Shown here in pieces: positions 1-8,002 of a stretch of 15,330 nucleotides of DNA; positions within the stretch are counted from its first letter, which is position 1, and each line of letters opens with the position of its first letter. The notes beneath the pieces were generated by a model that was not told the origin of the DNA, ran no database searches, and was given only the letters and a program-made list of their open reading frames with translations. The position numbers were made by a program, and so were the translations under genes. Source of the stretch: JAYFNU01 sp964622315 (lineage in GTDB: Bacteria; Bacillota; Clostridia; Oscillospirales; Ruminococcaceae); contig CAZUOY010000043.1 of the NCBI GenBank assembly GCA_964622315.1, positions 1 to 15,330 on the forward strand, given 5' to 3'.

Positions 1-1
1 A

Positions 2-58
2 ACGAACTCAGGTATCGTCTACACGGTTACGAGACAGAGCAACATCTTAGGCTACTAA
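2..58 (+). CDS. Possible C-terminal end of a gene entering from the left
   Basis: Reading from base 2, one frame stays open for 18 codons and ends with TAA at 56-58, giving a C-terminus ending in SNILGY. The stop is 15 nt before a strong hairpin (74-109), the normal layout for the end of a gene. The tail is too short for a family assignment. Another frame, from base 1, stays open to 144 but runs through the terminator hairpin, so I consider it less likely. The call rests on position and plausible composition only. Confidence 0.35.
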   Translation, partial: TNSGIVYTVTRQSNILGY

Positions 59-70
59 AGCTTAACACAC

Positions 71-109
71 AAAAAAGAGGTTTTCGGTTACAAATCCGAA
101 GACCTCTTT
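71..109 (-). terminator. Intrinsic terminator of the lipoprotein gene cluster
   Basis: A 14-bp stem (74-87 with 96-109, one G-U wobble) has an 8-nt loop. Read on the minus strand it is followed by a run of six T (complement of 71-76), which is the classic terminator form. It lies about 85 nt beyond the stop of the lipoprotein gene at 196. On the plus strand the hairpin is followed by a looser T-rich stretch, so it may also end the gene scrap at 2-58. Confidence 0.85.
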
Positions 110-195
110 CATTTGTTTATTACTATATTATATATGCGTTTATGTGAGAATCACGTTTCTACGCTTTCATCTTGAGCTTAGTCAGAATCCATGTC

Positions 196-1356
196 TCACA
201 CTTTTGAATTTGTAAATTCACGCGACAGAATATCTATTTGATAGCTACTTCTCTGTTCGGGCGCCGAGGTTTCCGGCTCCGCGGTGACGACATCAATTTG
301 CAGATTATTTTTGCCTAAATCAGAAAGCCTGACAAACTTGTGCGTCCCAAAATCCCCTATTTCATAGAACAAACTATCCTCTATGTATTCGTCAAGGTCA
401 ACCGAAAGTCCCTCATAGGTGCTGCCCTCAGCAAGGTCAACAGCGGTGAGATAATGCTCATACACCACCCAGCCGATTCCCTGGGCATCGCTTGGCTCGA
501 CCTTTAAGAGAATCATATTGCTGCAAGGCGCGTCCAGAACACAGTTGAAGTATTCGGTCTCCAAATTGAGACACCACAAGCTGCTGTGAAAACTGTTTGC
601 ATCGGTTATGCTGAAATACAAATATTTTTCGCCGCTTCGCTCATAGCTTCCCTTGACGTATTCAATGCTATGCCGTAAAGAGGAGTTGCTGTTCATCTGC
701 TCTACGCTGCAAAGCCATTGTGCGTCGCTACCGCTTGGAGTGTCTCGCCACACCATTACATAATTTTGATTGTCACAGCAAATGTCGCTAATATAATAGC
801 TCCACGGCAATATTTCCGCCACCGCTATGGAACTCATTATTTCGAAGCCGTCTTGCATAACTTCTGCGCTCCCTTGAGCCGAAACAATCTTCATTTCGCC
901 CTCATCGGTCAGCTGCTCGTCTGCTATTTCGTCTTTTGGAAACAAAGCTTCCCAATTTGCAATCATCACGGGCTGTTCTGCCGTTACATCCGCAACATAA
1001 CGTTTACCGTTTTTGCAAACAGAACCGTCAGAATTTATTACTACCTCTGTGTCGAGCTTTTTGTTCTCCGCACCCAAATACAAAGACACTTTGTAGCAAT
1101 GTCCGTCATTTTCCGAACAAGCGCTTACTTCTTTATATGGCTCTTCAAGCTGAAAAATCAAGGTGTCTTTCAAGTCACCGCTTTCGGGTGAGTATGGAAG
1201 CGAAACTGTTATCCCGTCGCTTAGGCGTTCCACCGTAAGCAGACTTATTTCCGAAGGGCGCACCGTTGTGAGCTTTGTCGCGCAACCACAAAGGATAAGC
1301 ATTAGAACCATGAAAAGGATATAAATATACAGCTTTTTCGTTTTGCTTTCCTCCAT
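196..1356 (-). CDS. Hypothetical lipoprotein, second of a tandem pair
   Basis: I do not recognise the family. The 386-residue protein starts with two acidic residues and a K-T-K-K stretch, then a hydrophobic segment (about 9-22) and a lipobox L-C-G-C with the lipidated cysteine at residue 25, so it should be anchored outside the cytoplasmic membrane. The rest is soluble, rich in acidic, Ser and aromatic residues, with no enzyme motif I can see. I chose the ATG at 1356 over an upstream in-frame start at 1416: the upstream one lies inside the preceding gene and puts an Arg/Lys-rich stretch before the signal peptide. Only 10 nt separate it from the stop of the upstream lipoprotein gene and its own Shine-Dalgarno is weak, which points to translational coupling. 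A partner of the preceding lipoprotein in one envelope function is likely but unproven. Confidence 0.8.
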   Translation of the reverse strand: MEESKTKKLYIYILFMVLMLILCGCATKLTTVRPSEISLLTVERLSDGITVSLPYSPESGDLKDTLIFQLEEPYKEVSACSENDGHCYKVSLYLGAENKKLDTEVVINSDGSVCKNGKRYVADVTAEQPVMIANWEALFPKDEIADEQLTDEGEMKIVSAQGSAEVMQDGFEIMSSIAVAEILPWSYYISDICCDNQNYVMVWRDTPSGSDAQWLCSVEQMNSNSSLRHSIEYVKGSYERSGEKYLYFSITDANSFHSSLWCLNLETEYFNCVLDAPCSNMILLKVEPSDAQGIGWVVYEHYLTAVDLAEGSTYEGLSVDLDEYIEDSLFYEIGDFGTHKFVRLSDLGKNNLQIDVVTAEPETSAPEQRSSYQIDILSREFTNSKV

Positions 1357-1366
1357 TCGTTTTATG

Positions 1367-2251
1367 TTATTCCGCTTCCGGCGTAGCGTAGATGAGATAG
1401 TATCCGTCGCCCTCATAGTACGCGCGAAGCTGAATGTACATCTTCTTCTCGCCTATGGCAACCGACCATTCATAACCGCCGCTTTCCATCTCACGCTCTG
1501 ATAAGCCAGCCGCTGTAAGCTGTGAAGACATAGCCGCCGCAAGCTCATCATATTCAATTGTCGGGCTGTTGATTGTCCATATATCGACCGTTTGCCACGG
1601 AATATCGGCTGGCTCACATTCGATGCTGTCACCGCCGCAAAGTGTAAGTGCGCTAAGTTCGCTTATGGGAGAAAAATACGACACTATCGTATCTTCCATC
1701 TGTTTTTGCGCATTATCTCCACCCTGTGTCGGAGCGCCAACGCTTGCGTCAAACTCGCTGTCTAAGCCTTCGCCGCTCATCGGCAGTACTGCGCTTCCAA
1801 CAGCAATAAGGGCACTCGCAAGCTCCTTGCCGCCTTCACTGTTGGCATAGACTCTAACATCAAATAATCCGTCGCGTGCGGGCGCCCAAAGATAGAACGG
1901 CAGCTCTGAAAAATCGGAAAGATATCGGTACTCCTCATAGTTATCATGTGCCGGTGTCTCTTTGCCGTGCTCCATTTCAAAATCGACAATAGCAATGACG
2001 GCCTCATCCTGATTAAGCTTATCGAAATCCAGCATAACTTCTATGCGTTCCTCTTTTTCATACTGAGCTTTATCGAGCGAGAGTTCGACGAGATTCTCGA
2101 TTTCCGCTTCGTCCACTTTGCCCTGCCCCGACGGGTCGGAATTACTTACTGTGGAATTTCCGTTGTCACCAGACGGTTTCTTCTTTCCCCCGCAAGAAAC
2201 GAGAGTAAGCAGAATTACAGCCGTTAGTATTATTGCAAAAATTTTTCTCAT
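1367..2251 (-). CDS. Hypothetical lipoprotein, first of a tandem pair
   Basis: The protein (294 residues) has a short basic start, a hydrophobic core and the lipobox L-V-S-C with Cys20, followed by a Lys/Gly/Ser/Asn-rich linker (about 21-48) typical of surface lipoproteins. From about residue 57 a segment of the form LSLDKAQYEKEERIEVML resembles the first strands of Ig-like domains found in secreted clostridial proteins. The C-terminal part (about 215-294) is a second, unassigned domain rich in Tyr and Trp. The ATG at 2251 has a clear ribosome binding site (GGAGG, 7 nt spacer), whereas an upstream in-frame start would add nine residues before the signal peptide. The gene is directly followed by the second lipoprotein gene. 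No catalytic motif is visible. Confidence 0.85.
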   Translation of the reverse strand: MRKIFAIILTAVILLTLVSCGGKKKPSGDNGNSTVSNSDPSGQGKVDEAEIENLVELSLDKAQYEKEERIEVMLDFDKLNQDEAVIAIVDFEMEHGKETPAHDNYEEYRYLSDFSELPFYLWAPARDGLFDVRVYANSEGGKELASALIAVGSAVLPMSGEGLDSEFDASVGAPTQGGDNAQKQMEDTIVSYFSPISELSALTLCGGDSIECEPADIPWQTVDIWTINSPTIEYDELAAAMSSQLTAAGLSEREMESGGYEWSVAIGEKKMYIQLRAYYEGDGYYLIYATPEAE

Positions 2252-2329
2252 TGTTATACCTCCAATATAAAATGTCATATGATAGTTGAGCTTCCGTTTT
2301 ATCCACTGCCGCCTAAAACTGTGCCTGCA

Positions 2330-2653
2330 TTATTTCATTCCGCTTTCACAACTTAAACAATACGCTTGCAGCTCACAGAAGCAGTCGTCACATACACGCT
2401 TGCCGCATCCGTGACACTTGTTGAAGTTGAAAATTGCCTCAATGTTAGCGCGTTCATAAGCACAGTCGTGCTCAGCCTTCCAGAGTATCACCCTTGCTTC
2501 CTTCTCACCCTCACTTGCGGCTAAGTTGTCGCGCATAGAAAAGAGATACTGCTCGCTTTTCCATTCCGCGCCGCATATGTCACAATAAAAAACGAAGCAA
2601 AAGCACCTGTCGGTGGAAAGGTCGTCACAGCGTTTTGTAACAGAGTGTAGCAT
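2330..2653 (-). CDS. Small Cys-rich zinc-ribbon-like protein
   Basis: The 107-residue protein has no signal peptide or TM segment and carries 13 cysteines. Four CxxC pairs are visible: C24/C27, C80/C83, C88/C91 and C99/C102. The last three sit in a compact C-terminal cluster (CHGCGKRVCDDCFCE and CLSC), which suggests two structural zinc sites of the double-zinc-ribbon kind. The region between is charged and probably helical (about 40-70). The start at 2653 has a GGGG-type ribosome binding site. It follows the LuxR-gene terminator, so it probably begins a new transcript that could continue into the two lipoprotein genes (78-nt gap). Zinc binding is inferred from the motifs; no function can be assigned. 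Confidence 0.75.
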   Translation of the reverse strand: MLHSVTKRCDDLSTDRCFCFVFYCDICGAEWKSEQYLFSMRDNLAASEGEKEARVILWKAEHDCAYERANIEAIFNFNKCHGCGKRVCDDCFCELQAYCLSCESGMK

Positions 2654-2703
2654 TTCGTCACACCCCTTTCACAGCTTGCTATACATATTTTACTGCGTAT
2701 CAA

Positions 2704-2734
2704 TAAAAAAGACCCACACCAGTATCGGGTGGGT
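2704..2734 (-). terminator. Intrinsic terminator after the LuxR-type regulator gene
   Basis: The stem ACCCAC (2712-2717) pairs with GTGGGT (2729-2734), extended by CC/GG past a one-base bulge, with a 6-nt loop (2721-2726). On the minus strand a run of six T follows one base after the stem (complement of 2705-2710). It lies 24 nt beyond the stop at 2758, so it should end the regulator transcript. Confidence 0.8.
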
Positions 2735-2757
2735 TTTAATATATTTCTATATAAATG

Positions 2758-4188
2758 TTATTCCTTGTTTGCCAGTTCAAACAGCTCCCGTTTTGAGTGA
2801 ATGTCAAGTTTAAAATAAATATTTTTTCGATAGCTTTTCTGTGTGTTTATCGAAATATTCATGATTCGTGAGGCAGAGGTCTCCGTGTAACCGTCCAAAA
2901 TTAAACCGGCTAAAATCCGCTCCTGTTCAGAAAGTACGCCGAAAAACTGAGGTGCTGCTTTAGCTTTAGCATTTGAAACAGCGGCTGTTTCTTCATTCAA
3001 AGGCAAAAGCTCGTTTGCGCGAATGGCATATTCTTTATTCCACATGCGAAGAAAATAAGGCTCCATAAAAAAGTATATCAGCAATAAGCCCACCGACAAA
3101 ACGGCGTATATTCCGTAAAGCAGCGCCGTGTCGTTTCTCAAAGCTTCAAGCAGACCTGAATGAAAGGCAACCAAGACAAAACCGATGGCTGCGCCGATAA
3201 CACCGATAAAGCGTGTCGGATACACACGAAATGAAGCCGCCGCAAAGAAAAGCCATAGGTTCGCAAGCACGACAATGAAGCCCAATAAAACGCAGGCAAT
3301 TATCTGAAGCCCATGGATATAAATAGACAAAAATGACAACACAAAACCAAAAACCGCGAGCGCAAAGAAACAACCGAATATTCGTAAGGAACCCGACCCA
3401 AATCTTTTTCTAAGTAAAAACAGAATCACCGCCATTACTGACGCAGACAGATAAAGCACACTTACGCCGCCGCGCACACTCTCAGCAAAGGAGGAAGCAA
3501 GACAGATTAACAGAGTTGAAAAGCCGCTGATTAGCCAGATGCCTAAAAAAAGAATCTTCGGCATTTTTACTTCGTTATCGCGGCTGACGTACTCAGCCTC
3601 GATTTTGAGCGGAATTGTATAGTAGAAAACCGTCTGCGCAACAATCAGAAACACCGAAAAAACCGTAAAGACTGTAAAGCTGATATTAAATAAATCATTC
3701 TGCAGAACGGCAATTAGAATTCCGCCGACCGTCATGCTTATTATCCCATCACGCCAGGTCGTCTCAACGGTAAAATGTTGCGCCGCAATCGAGCACATTG
3801 TACCAATGGAAAAAACGCAGACAAAGGCGGAGACAAAGAATAGCTTAGTCACAACAGCGGGCGGGAAAGGAAACATCATTAAGACGGTAGCCGCTAAAGC
3901 TAACGGCATAGCTATTCGTTCCATAAGTACCGCCTTGCGAGGAAACAGTGCCAATAAAAGCATCGAAATAATATATCCCGCCGCAATTACCGCTGTGGTA
4001 TCCTCCTGCGCAAGTGGTATTGGCGTGCGCCCGAACAACGACATGGTTGTTCCCGAAAAATACAAAACTCCCATCTGCCAGACAATAAAGGGCGCGGAAA
4101 ACAACAACAGTCGTGAATTACCGACGCTGTATTGCAGCTTAACCTTCTTTATTTGGCTGAACTGAACCGCCGAGCTTTCATTCTTCAT
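2758..4188 (-). CDS. 12-TM membrane-embedded LuxR-type transcriptional regulator
   Basis: The 476-residue protein has about twelve hydrophobic segments filling residues 25-375, then a charged linker and a C-terminal LuxR/GerE DNA-binding domain (about 419-476). The domain shows the expected pattern: LSEQER, GYTETSASRIMNIS (recognition-helix region), NTQKSYRKNIYFKL and a final LFELA helix. The classical Val of the NTVK motif is replaced by Gln. By family knowledge such proteins are one-component regulators in which a membrane domain senses a small molecule and an attached helix-turn-helix domain controls a nearby gene. I chose the ATG at 4188, with AGGTGA upstream, rather than a TTG at 4212. 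Ligand and targets are unknown; the divergent or adjacent genes are the first candidates. Confidence 0.88.
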   Translation of the reverse strand: MKNESSAVQFSQIKKVKLQYSVGNSRLLLFSAPFIVWQMGVLYFSGTTMSLFGRTPIPLAQEDTTAVIAAGYIISMLLLALFPRKAVLMERIAMPLALAATVLMMFPFPPAVVTKLFFVSAFVCVFSIGTMCSIAAQHFTVETTWRDGIISMTVGGILIAVLQNDLFNISFTVFTVFSVFLIVAQTVFYYTIPLKIEAEYVSRDNEVKMPKILFLGIWLISGFSTLLICLASSFAESVRGGVSVLYLSASVMAVILFLLRKRFGSGSLRIFGCFFALAVFGFVLSFLSIYIHGLQIIACVLLGFIVVLANLWLFFAAASFRVYPTRFIGVIGAAIGFVLVAFHSGLLEALRNDTALLYGIYAVLSVGLLLIYFFMEPYFLRMWNKEYAIRANELLPLNEETAAVSNAKAKAAPQFFGVLSEQERILAGLILDGYTETSASRIMNISINTQKSYRKNIYFKLDIHSKRELFELANKE

Positions 4189-4319
4189 TTTCACGTCTTC
4201 ACCTAAAAGCAAAATTTACTTGCCCGCTAAAAAACAGAACACTGCGCGACCTTTCAACTGAATACAGCTTTTCGGGCTTTATTCCGCTTAAATTCTTTAG
4301 TAATTGTCATATGAAATTA

Positions 4320-5456
4320 TCAGGTGTAATTTTTCATCACCAAATTGGCGGCGAGATAATCATTCTCATAGTCTTCTTGCTCAACCAAGGATGCATAATC
4401 AAAAGTAGTATAGAAGGATAACTCATCGTTTAAGTAGTCGTTGTAATTTTCAGAAGTCAATAGACATTTGTTACTATACATATAGCGCAGTATCAAGCTG
4501 TTTATCCATGAGCCATAGTGAATAGTGTCTTTATAGTTATTTATATCAGTTGTTATTTCTGTAAGGTTATTGAATGAGAACAGCTTTAGGTTATCATACT
4601 TCAAAGCTTCTTCAATAATCACTCTTTCGGCTTCTATCTGTTTGTATACACTTCCGTCAGCGACAAGGTTTTTCCACCAAACGGCGCTATACGGTGTGAA
4701 AAAATAGTAAAACTCAACATCAGGGTATTGTTGGGGCAAAGACGTTATATTCTGTTTGGTCATTTCAAGCAGTCGTTCTCTTTCACTTTCTGAAAGATGA
4801 CTCTGCTTTCCAGTTTGGCTAAAATCAATACCATTAGGACGAACCGTGTTAATGCCGTAAGTATAACCAGTCATCCAACTTGAATAAACATCAAAAGAGT
4901 CTATTCCTGATACTGCGTTTTCAGTCTTGCTGTTTTCAATCATTGGAAATACTCGCGCAAAAATTACATCTCTGTTAAAAACATAATAGACATCATCAAA
5001 CACACTTTCATTATATAAATAATTCGGATACTCACCCAAGTCGGGTCTTAGGGCGTCCTTATCCTGAAAGAACATATTTAAATCCAATCCGCGAACTACA
5101 GTTTTTAAGTTGCCGTTTTCAGTAATAGCGGTTTGTATCCAGTCGTTAATTTCACGAAAGCTTCCTCCCGAAAAAGGAACCTTGATTGAGTTAGTGCCAT
5201 AAATTTCATCCATTTCACTTGTTGAAAAGTTTTCCGTCATTGATGAACCGGTAATTAATGCGTCATAATCAAAGTGCCTGATTATTCCATCGTTCTGACT
5301 TCGTTGATTGTTTAGTTCATAGTAATAGGTTTCCGTGTTTGGCTTGTGGTAGTGAAAAAAGGGGTCAACAGTCACAACCGTAACGCAAACATATGTAAGG
5401 ACAGATATAATTATTAGAAAAAATACAAGCAGCTTTAACTTAGCAGTAATTTTCAT
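4320..5456 (-). CDS. Membrane-anchored SGNH-like acyltransferase/esterase partner of MBOAT
   Basis: The 378-residue protein has one N-terminal TM anchor (about 8-30) with the rest outside. Two SGNH-hydrolase blocks can be seen: a GSSM motif at 70-73 (probable nucleophile Ser72, as in the GSS motif of DltD) and a C-terminal DTIH at 310-313, matching the Asp-x-x-His block. By analogy with AlgJ/AlgX, PatB and DltD it would move an acyl group, delivered across the membrane by its MBOAT partner, onto a surface polymer. The ATG at 5456 was chosen because AGGAG lies 10 nt upstream; an earlier in-frame start would overlap the MBOAT gene. The MBOAT stop codon TAG forms the first bases of this TAGGAG site, so the two are tightly coupled. 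Substrate unknown. The sequence is AT-rich. Confidence 0.8.
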   Translation of the reverse strand: MKITAKLKLLVFFLIIISVLTYVCVTVVTVDPFFHYHKPNTETYYYELNNQRSQNDGIIRHFDYDALITGSSMTENFSTSEMDEIYGTNSIKVPFSGGSFREINDWIQTAITENGNLKTVVRGLDLNMFFQDKDALRPDLGEYPNYLYNESVFDDVYYVFNRDVIFARVFPMIENSKTENAVSGIDSFDVYSSWMTGYTYGINTVRPNGIDFSQTGKQSHLSESERERLLEMTKQNITSLPQQYPDVEFYYFFTPYSAVWWKNLVADGSVYKQIEAERVIIEEALKYDNLKLFSFNNLTEITTDINNYKDTIHYGSWINSLILRYMYSNKCLLTSENYNDYLNDELSFYTTFDYASLVEQEDYENDYLAANLVMKNYT

Positions 5457-5469
5457 TATATAAATGCTC

Positions 5470-6918
5470 CTAAAAATTGAAATATAAGAATACCGATTCA
5501 CTGCTCAAGGACAGAAAAGCAAATATAAACGCAAGCGCCGCGAAAACCGCTGAAAATAGACCGCCGTTCTTTAAACGCTTGTAATTATTCTCTGGCAATA
5601 AGCAAATAGCAAACGAAGCACCCATAAAAATTAGAAGAGAAAGTCCGCGTATTTTTTCATTTAAGCTGTCTATGTGCAATAAGCTGTATATAAATGGCAT
5701 TTGCGGAATGATAAACGCGTTATATACACCTTCACTGATTAGTGTACTTTGAAACGTAAACATCCTGTAGACAATTTCATACCACTGCGAAATTGAATTT
5801 GAAAAGAACAGCAGCCAAAGAATACCGACAGCAAGGAAGGTCATAATCCAGCGCACAGGCTGAAATACTTTGCTTTCATATTTCGCGAAAATTCTTTCGG
5901 CAATGCTCAAAGCTCCATGTAAAACACCCCACAGAATAAAAGTCCAGTTCGCGCCGTGCCATATACCGCTGATTAGAAACACTAACAATATGTTTAAATA
6001 TGTTCTGTAGGTACTAATTCTGTTTCCGCCTAATGGAATGTAAATATATTTTGTGAAGAATTGTGTTAACGATATGTGCCACCTTTTCCAAAACTCTCTA
6101 ATTGAAAAAGCTTTATAAGGAGAGTCAAAGTTAATCGGAAGCTTAACATTCAGCATGGTGGAGACGCCTAAAGCCATATCGCAATATCCGCTGAAATCAA
6201 AATAGATTTCGAAAGAGCAGGAAAGCATAATGATAAACCAGTCTAAAGACGTTGATTTATCAAGATTGGAAAAACCCCATGTTACCGCTCGCGAAAAAGT
6301 ATCGGCAAGTATTACCTTTTTAAAGAGTCCGAAGCAAAAAACCTTAACGCCGCTAAAAATGTTGTCCCAGTTAACCCGCAAATTTGCGGGTTCGTTTAAC
6401 TGCGATATCAATTCAGTCGGTTCAACAAGCGGTCCCATCGCTATTTTGGGAAAATACAGAATATATGCCAAGTAATCAATTACTTTTACTTGAGGAATAG
6501 TCTTCTTATATACATTTACAAGATACATTATCTGTTGAAATGTAAAGAAGCTAATTCCGAGCGGAAGCATTATGCTACTTGTAATAAAGCTTAATGATGA
6601 AGCATCAATTCCAAATACCGACAACAGGAAATTGGTGTATTTAAAGTATGTAAGTAATGCAAGGTTTATGATAATGGCTATAATCAAAAATGCTTTGCTA
6701 TTCTTACATCTGTTTATTAGCATCGAAAAAATCAGATTGAACACGACGCTAATTAACAAAACCAGCGCATAGTTAAAGCCGGCGTAGGCATAAAAGAGAA
6801 GACTGCCGAAAATGATGCAGAGCTTTCCGGCTTGATGGTTCAGTTTACTAATCGCAAAATAAGCGATTAAGAAGATTGGAAGGAACGCAAGAATAAAAAT
6901 AAATGAATTAAACTGCAT
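5470..6918 (-). CDS. MBOAT family O-acyltransferase, AlgI-type
   Basis: At 482 residues and with about 10-12 hydrophobic segments it has the normal AlgI/PatA length. Family hallmarks are all present: PLGISFFTFQQ (119-129), YFPKIAMGPL (155-164), DFSGYCDMA (241-249), FWKRWHISLT (276-285, His281), YIPLGGNR (293-300) and GIWHGANWTF (318-327) with the catalytic-type His321. The protein would pass an acyl group, usually acetyl, from a cytoplasmic donor through the membrane. The downstream SGNH-like protein, 13 nt away, is the expected receiver. GAGGA sits before the ATG at 6918. No polysaccharide or teichoic acid genes flank it, so the acylated polymer cannot be named. It is not a DltB in context, as dltA and dltC are absent. 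Confidence 0.95.
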   Translation of the reverse strand: MQFNSFIFILAFLPIFLIAYFAISKLNHQAGKLCIIFGSLLFYAYAGFNYALVLLISVVFNLIFSMLINRCKNSKAFLIIAIIINLALLTYFKYTNFLLSVFGIDASSLSFITSSIMLPLGISFFTFQQIMYLVNVYKKTIPQVKVIDYLAYILYFPKIAMGPLVEPTELISQLNEPANLRVNWDNIFSGVKVFCFGLFKKVILADTFSRAVTWGFSNLDKSTSLDWFIIMLSCSFEIYFDFSGYCDMALGVSTMLNVKLPINFDSPYKAFSIREFWKRWHISLTQFFTKYIYIPLGGNRISTYRTYLNILLVFLISGIWHGANWTFILWGVLHGALSIAERIFAKYESKVFQPVRWIMTFLAVGILWLLFFSNSISQWYEIVYRMFTFQSTLISEGVYNAFIIPQMPFIYSLLHIDSLNEKIRGLSLLIFMGASFAICLLPENNYKRLKNGGLFSAVFAALAFIFAFLSLSSESVFLYFNF

Positions 6919-7025
6919 CGGTTAAATTCCTCGTGTAATAAATTTAGCTGATTATGCTTTTTGTACAGTAATAGTAATTGCACTGCCGTATTAAAGATTG
7001 ATTGCAATATATCTACACTTCACAT

Positions 7026-7934
7026 TTATCTATTTTTTCGATAATCGAATAAATCTGCTTCTTCTGGTTTAGGACAACTGTTAGGATATAAATCCCAAAG
7101 CTTTTCAAAGCTCAAAAATGATGCAAACATTAAGTTTTTATCACCAAGCTCATCGTTGTACATCTCAGACTTATCCACTACTCCGCGCAGTAATAGAGAA
7201 AGATTGATTGCCGACTTAATTGTTGACTGAATGTTAAGCCAACAACGAATTTCCTTCTCTCCTCTAATTATGTAAGTTGCGTATCTTTGATTGTTTCTGA
7301 ATTCATCAATATATGAACGAACCTCAATTGCTCCACTGCTTTCGGGATTGATTTTTGCCGCTTCACTCCTAATCTCCGAAATCAGCGGCAAAACCTCATC
7401 ATAGACCTCGTACGCAAGACCCGCATCTGTTTCTTCACAGATAGCCGAATAGTGTTTTAGATAGCTATTTATTTCACCGTCTACTACTGGGCGTACAATT
7501 AACAATCGTATATTACAGCCCTCGGCAAGTGCGCGTATAATCTTTTCTTTAAAAACCGAAATAAACGAGTTCCCTGTCAAAAAGAGAAAGTCCAGCTGCG
7601 TCGGGAACGAATGAGATATCCCATCTCCGAACATATCTATCGTGTCTTGATAAGAAAGCTTTCCGGTTCCCAAACCGGTAATTCCGTATTCTCTTAGTTT
7701 TTTATCGTTCTTTTGTATGCGCAGAATATCCTCGGAAATATACTTGGTTAAGAGTCCGATAAGCCCCGTCACCACTAATGCGACGGACACGGATTTGATT
7801 ATTTCGTATCTAAGTAGTTCTGATTTTTCTATAGAAGAATCGCAGAGTAATTCAATGACAATTAAAACTACAAAAAGAACTACAAAGAATATCGCTAAAC
7901 AAATATATTTGAAGGAATGACTTCTTTTTAGCAT
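7026..7934 (-). CDS. 2-TM protein with degenerate phospholipase-D-like cytoplasmic domain
   Basis: The 302-residue protein begins with two TM helices (about 10-31 and 46-65), followed by a soluble region that should face the cytoplasm. Two halves resemble PLD-superfamily repeats: residues 115-149 (a strand, LTGNSF, a helix and an RLLIVRP strand) and 201-281 (IEVRSYIDEF, YIIRGEKEIRCW and an ending SFEKLWD). The HxKxxxxD catalytic motifs are absent from both, so the domain is probably a binding or sensing module, not an active nuclease or lipase. The ATG at 7934 has GAGGAGG four nt upstream and its own promoter is at 7974-8002. The next gene downstream is the MBOAT gene, 107 nt away with no terminator seen. 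The fold call comes from pattern similarity and is tentative. Confidence 0.7.
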   Translation of the reverse strand: MLKRSHSFKYICLAIFFVVLFVVLIVIELLCDSSIEKSELLRYEIIKSVSVALVVTGLIGLLTKYISEDILRIQKNDKKLREYGITGLGTGKLSYQDTIDMFGDGISHSFPTQLDFLFLTGNSFISVFKEKIIRALAEGCNIRLLIVRPVVDGEINSYLKHYSAICEETDAGLAYEVYDEVLPLISEIRSEAAKINPESSGAIEVRSYIDEFRNNQRYATYIIRGEKEIRCWLNIQSTIKSAINLSLLLRGVVDKSEMYNDELGDKNLMFASFLSFEKLWDLYPNSCPKPEEADLFDYRKNR

Positions 7935-7973
7935 AATGCCTCCTCACAGCTTAATAGACTGAAACTTGAAATA

Positions 7974-8002
7974 ATTCTATCACAAGAAGGAGGAATTAAC
8001 AA
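7974..8002 (-). promoter_or_regulatory. Predicted sigma-70-type promoter of the 2-TM/PLD-like gene
   Basis: On the minus strand, TTGTTA (8002-7997) is followed by a 17-nt spacer and TAGAAT (7979-7974), with a TGA extended -10 just before it. Transcription would start near 7967, leaving a leader of about 33 nt. The spacer contains the complement of a Shine-Dalgarno-like AAGGAGG, which has no role in this orientation. Confidence 0.65.

Noticed and set aside
1357..1416. Upstream start for the second lipoprotein at 1416
   Set aside because: It lies inside the preceding gene and would place an Arg/Lys-rich 20-residue stretch before an otherwise normal lipoprotein signal peptide.
4240..4300. Weak hairpin (GAATA/TATTC with an inner AGC/GCT) after the SGNH-like gene
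   Set aside because: It has an internal mismatch, only eight base pairs and no T run, so it cannot be called a terminator.
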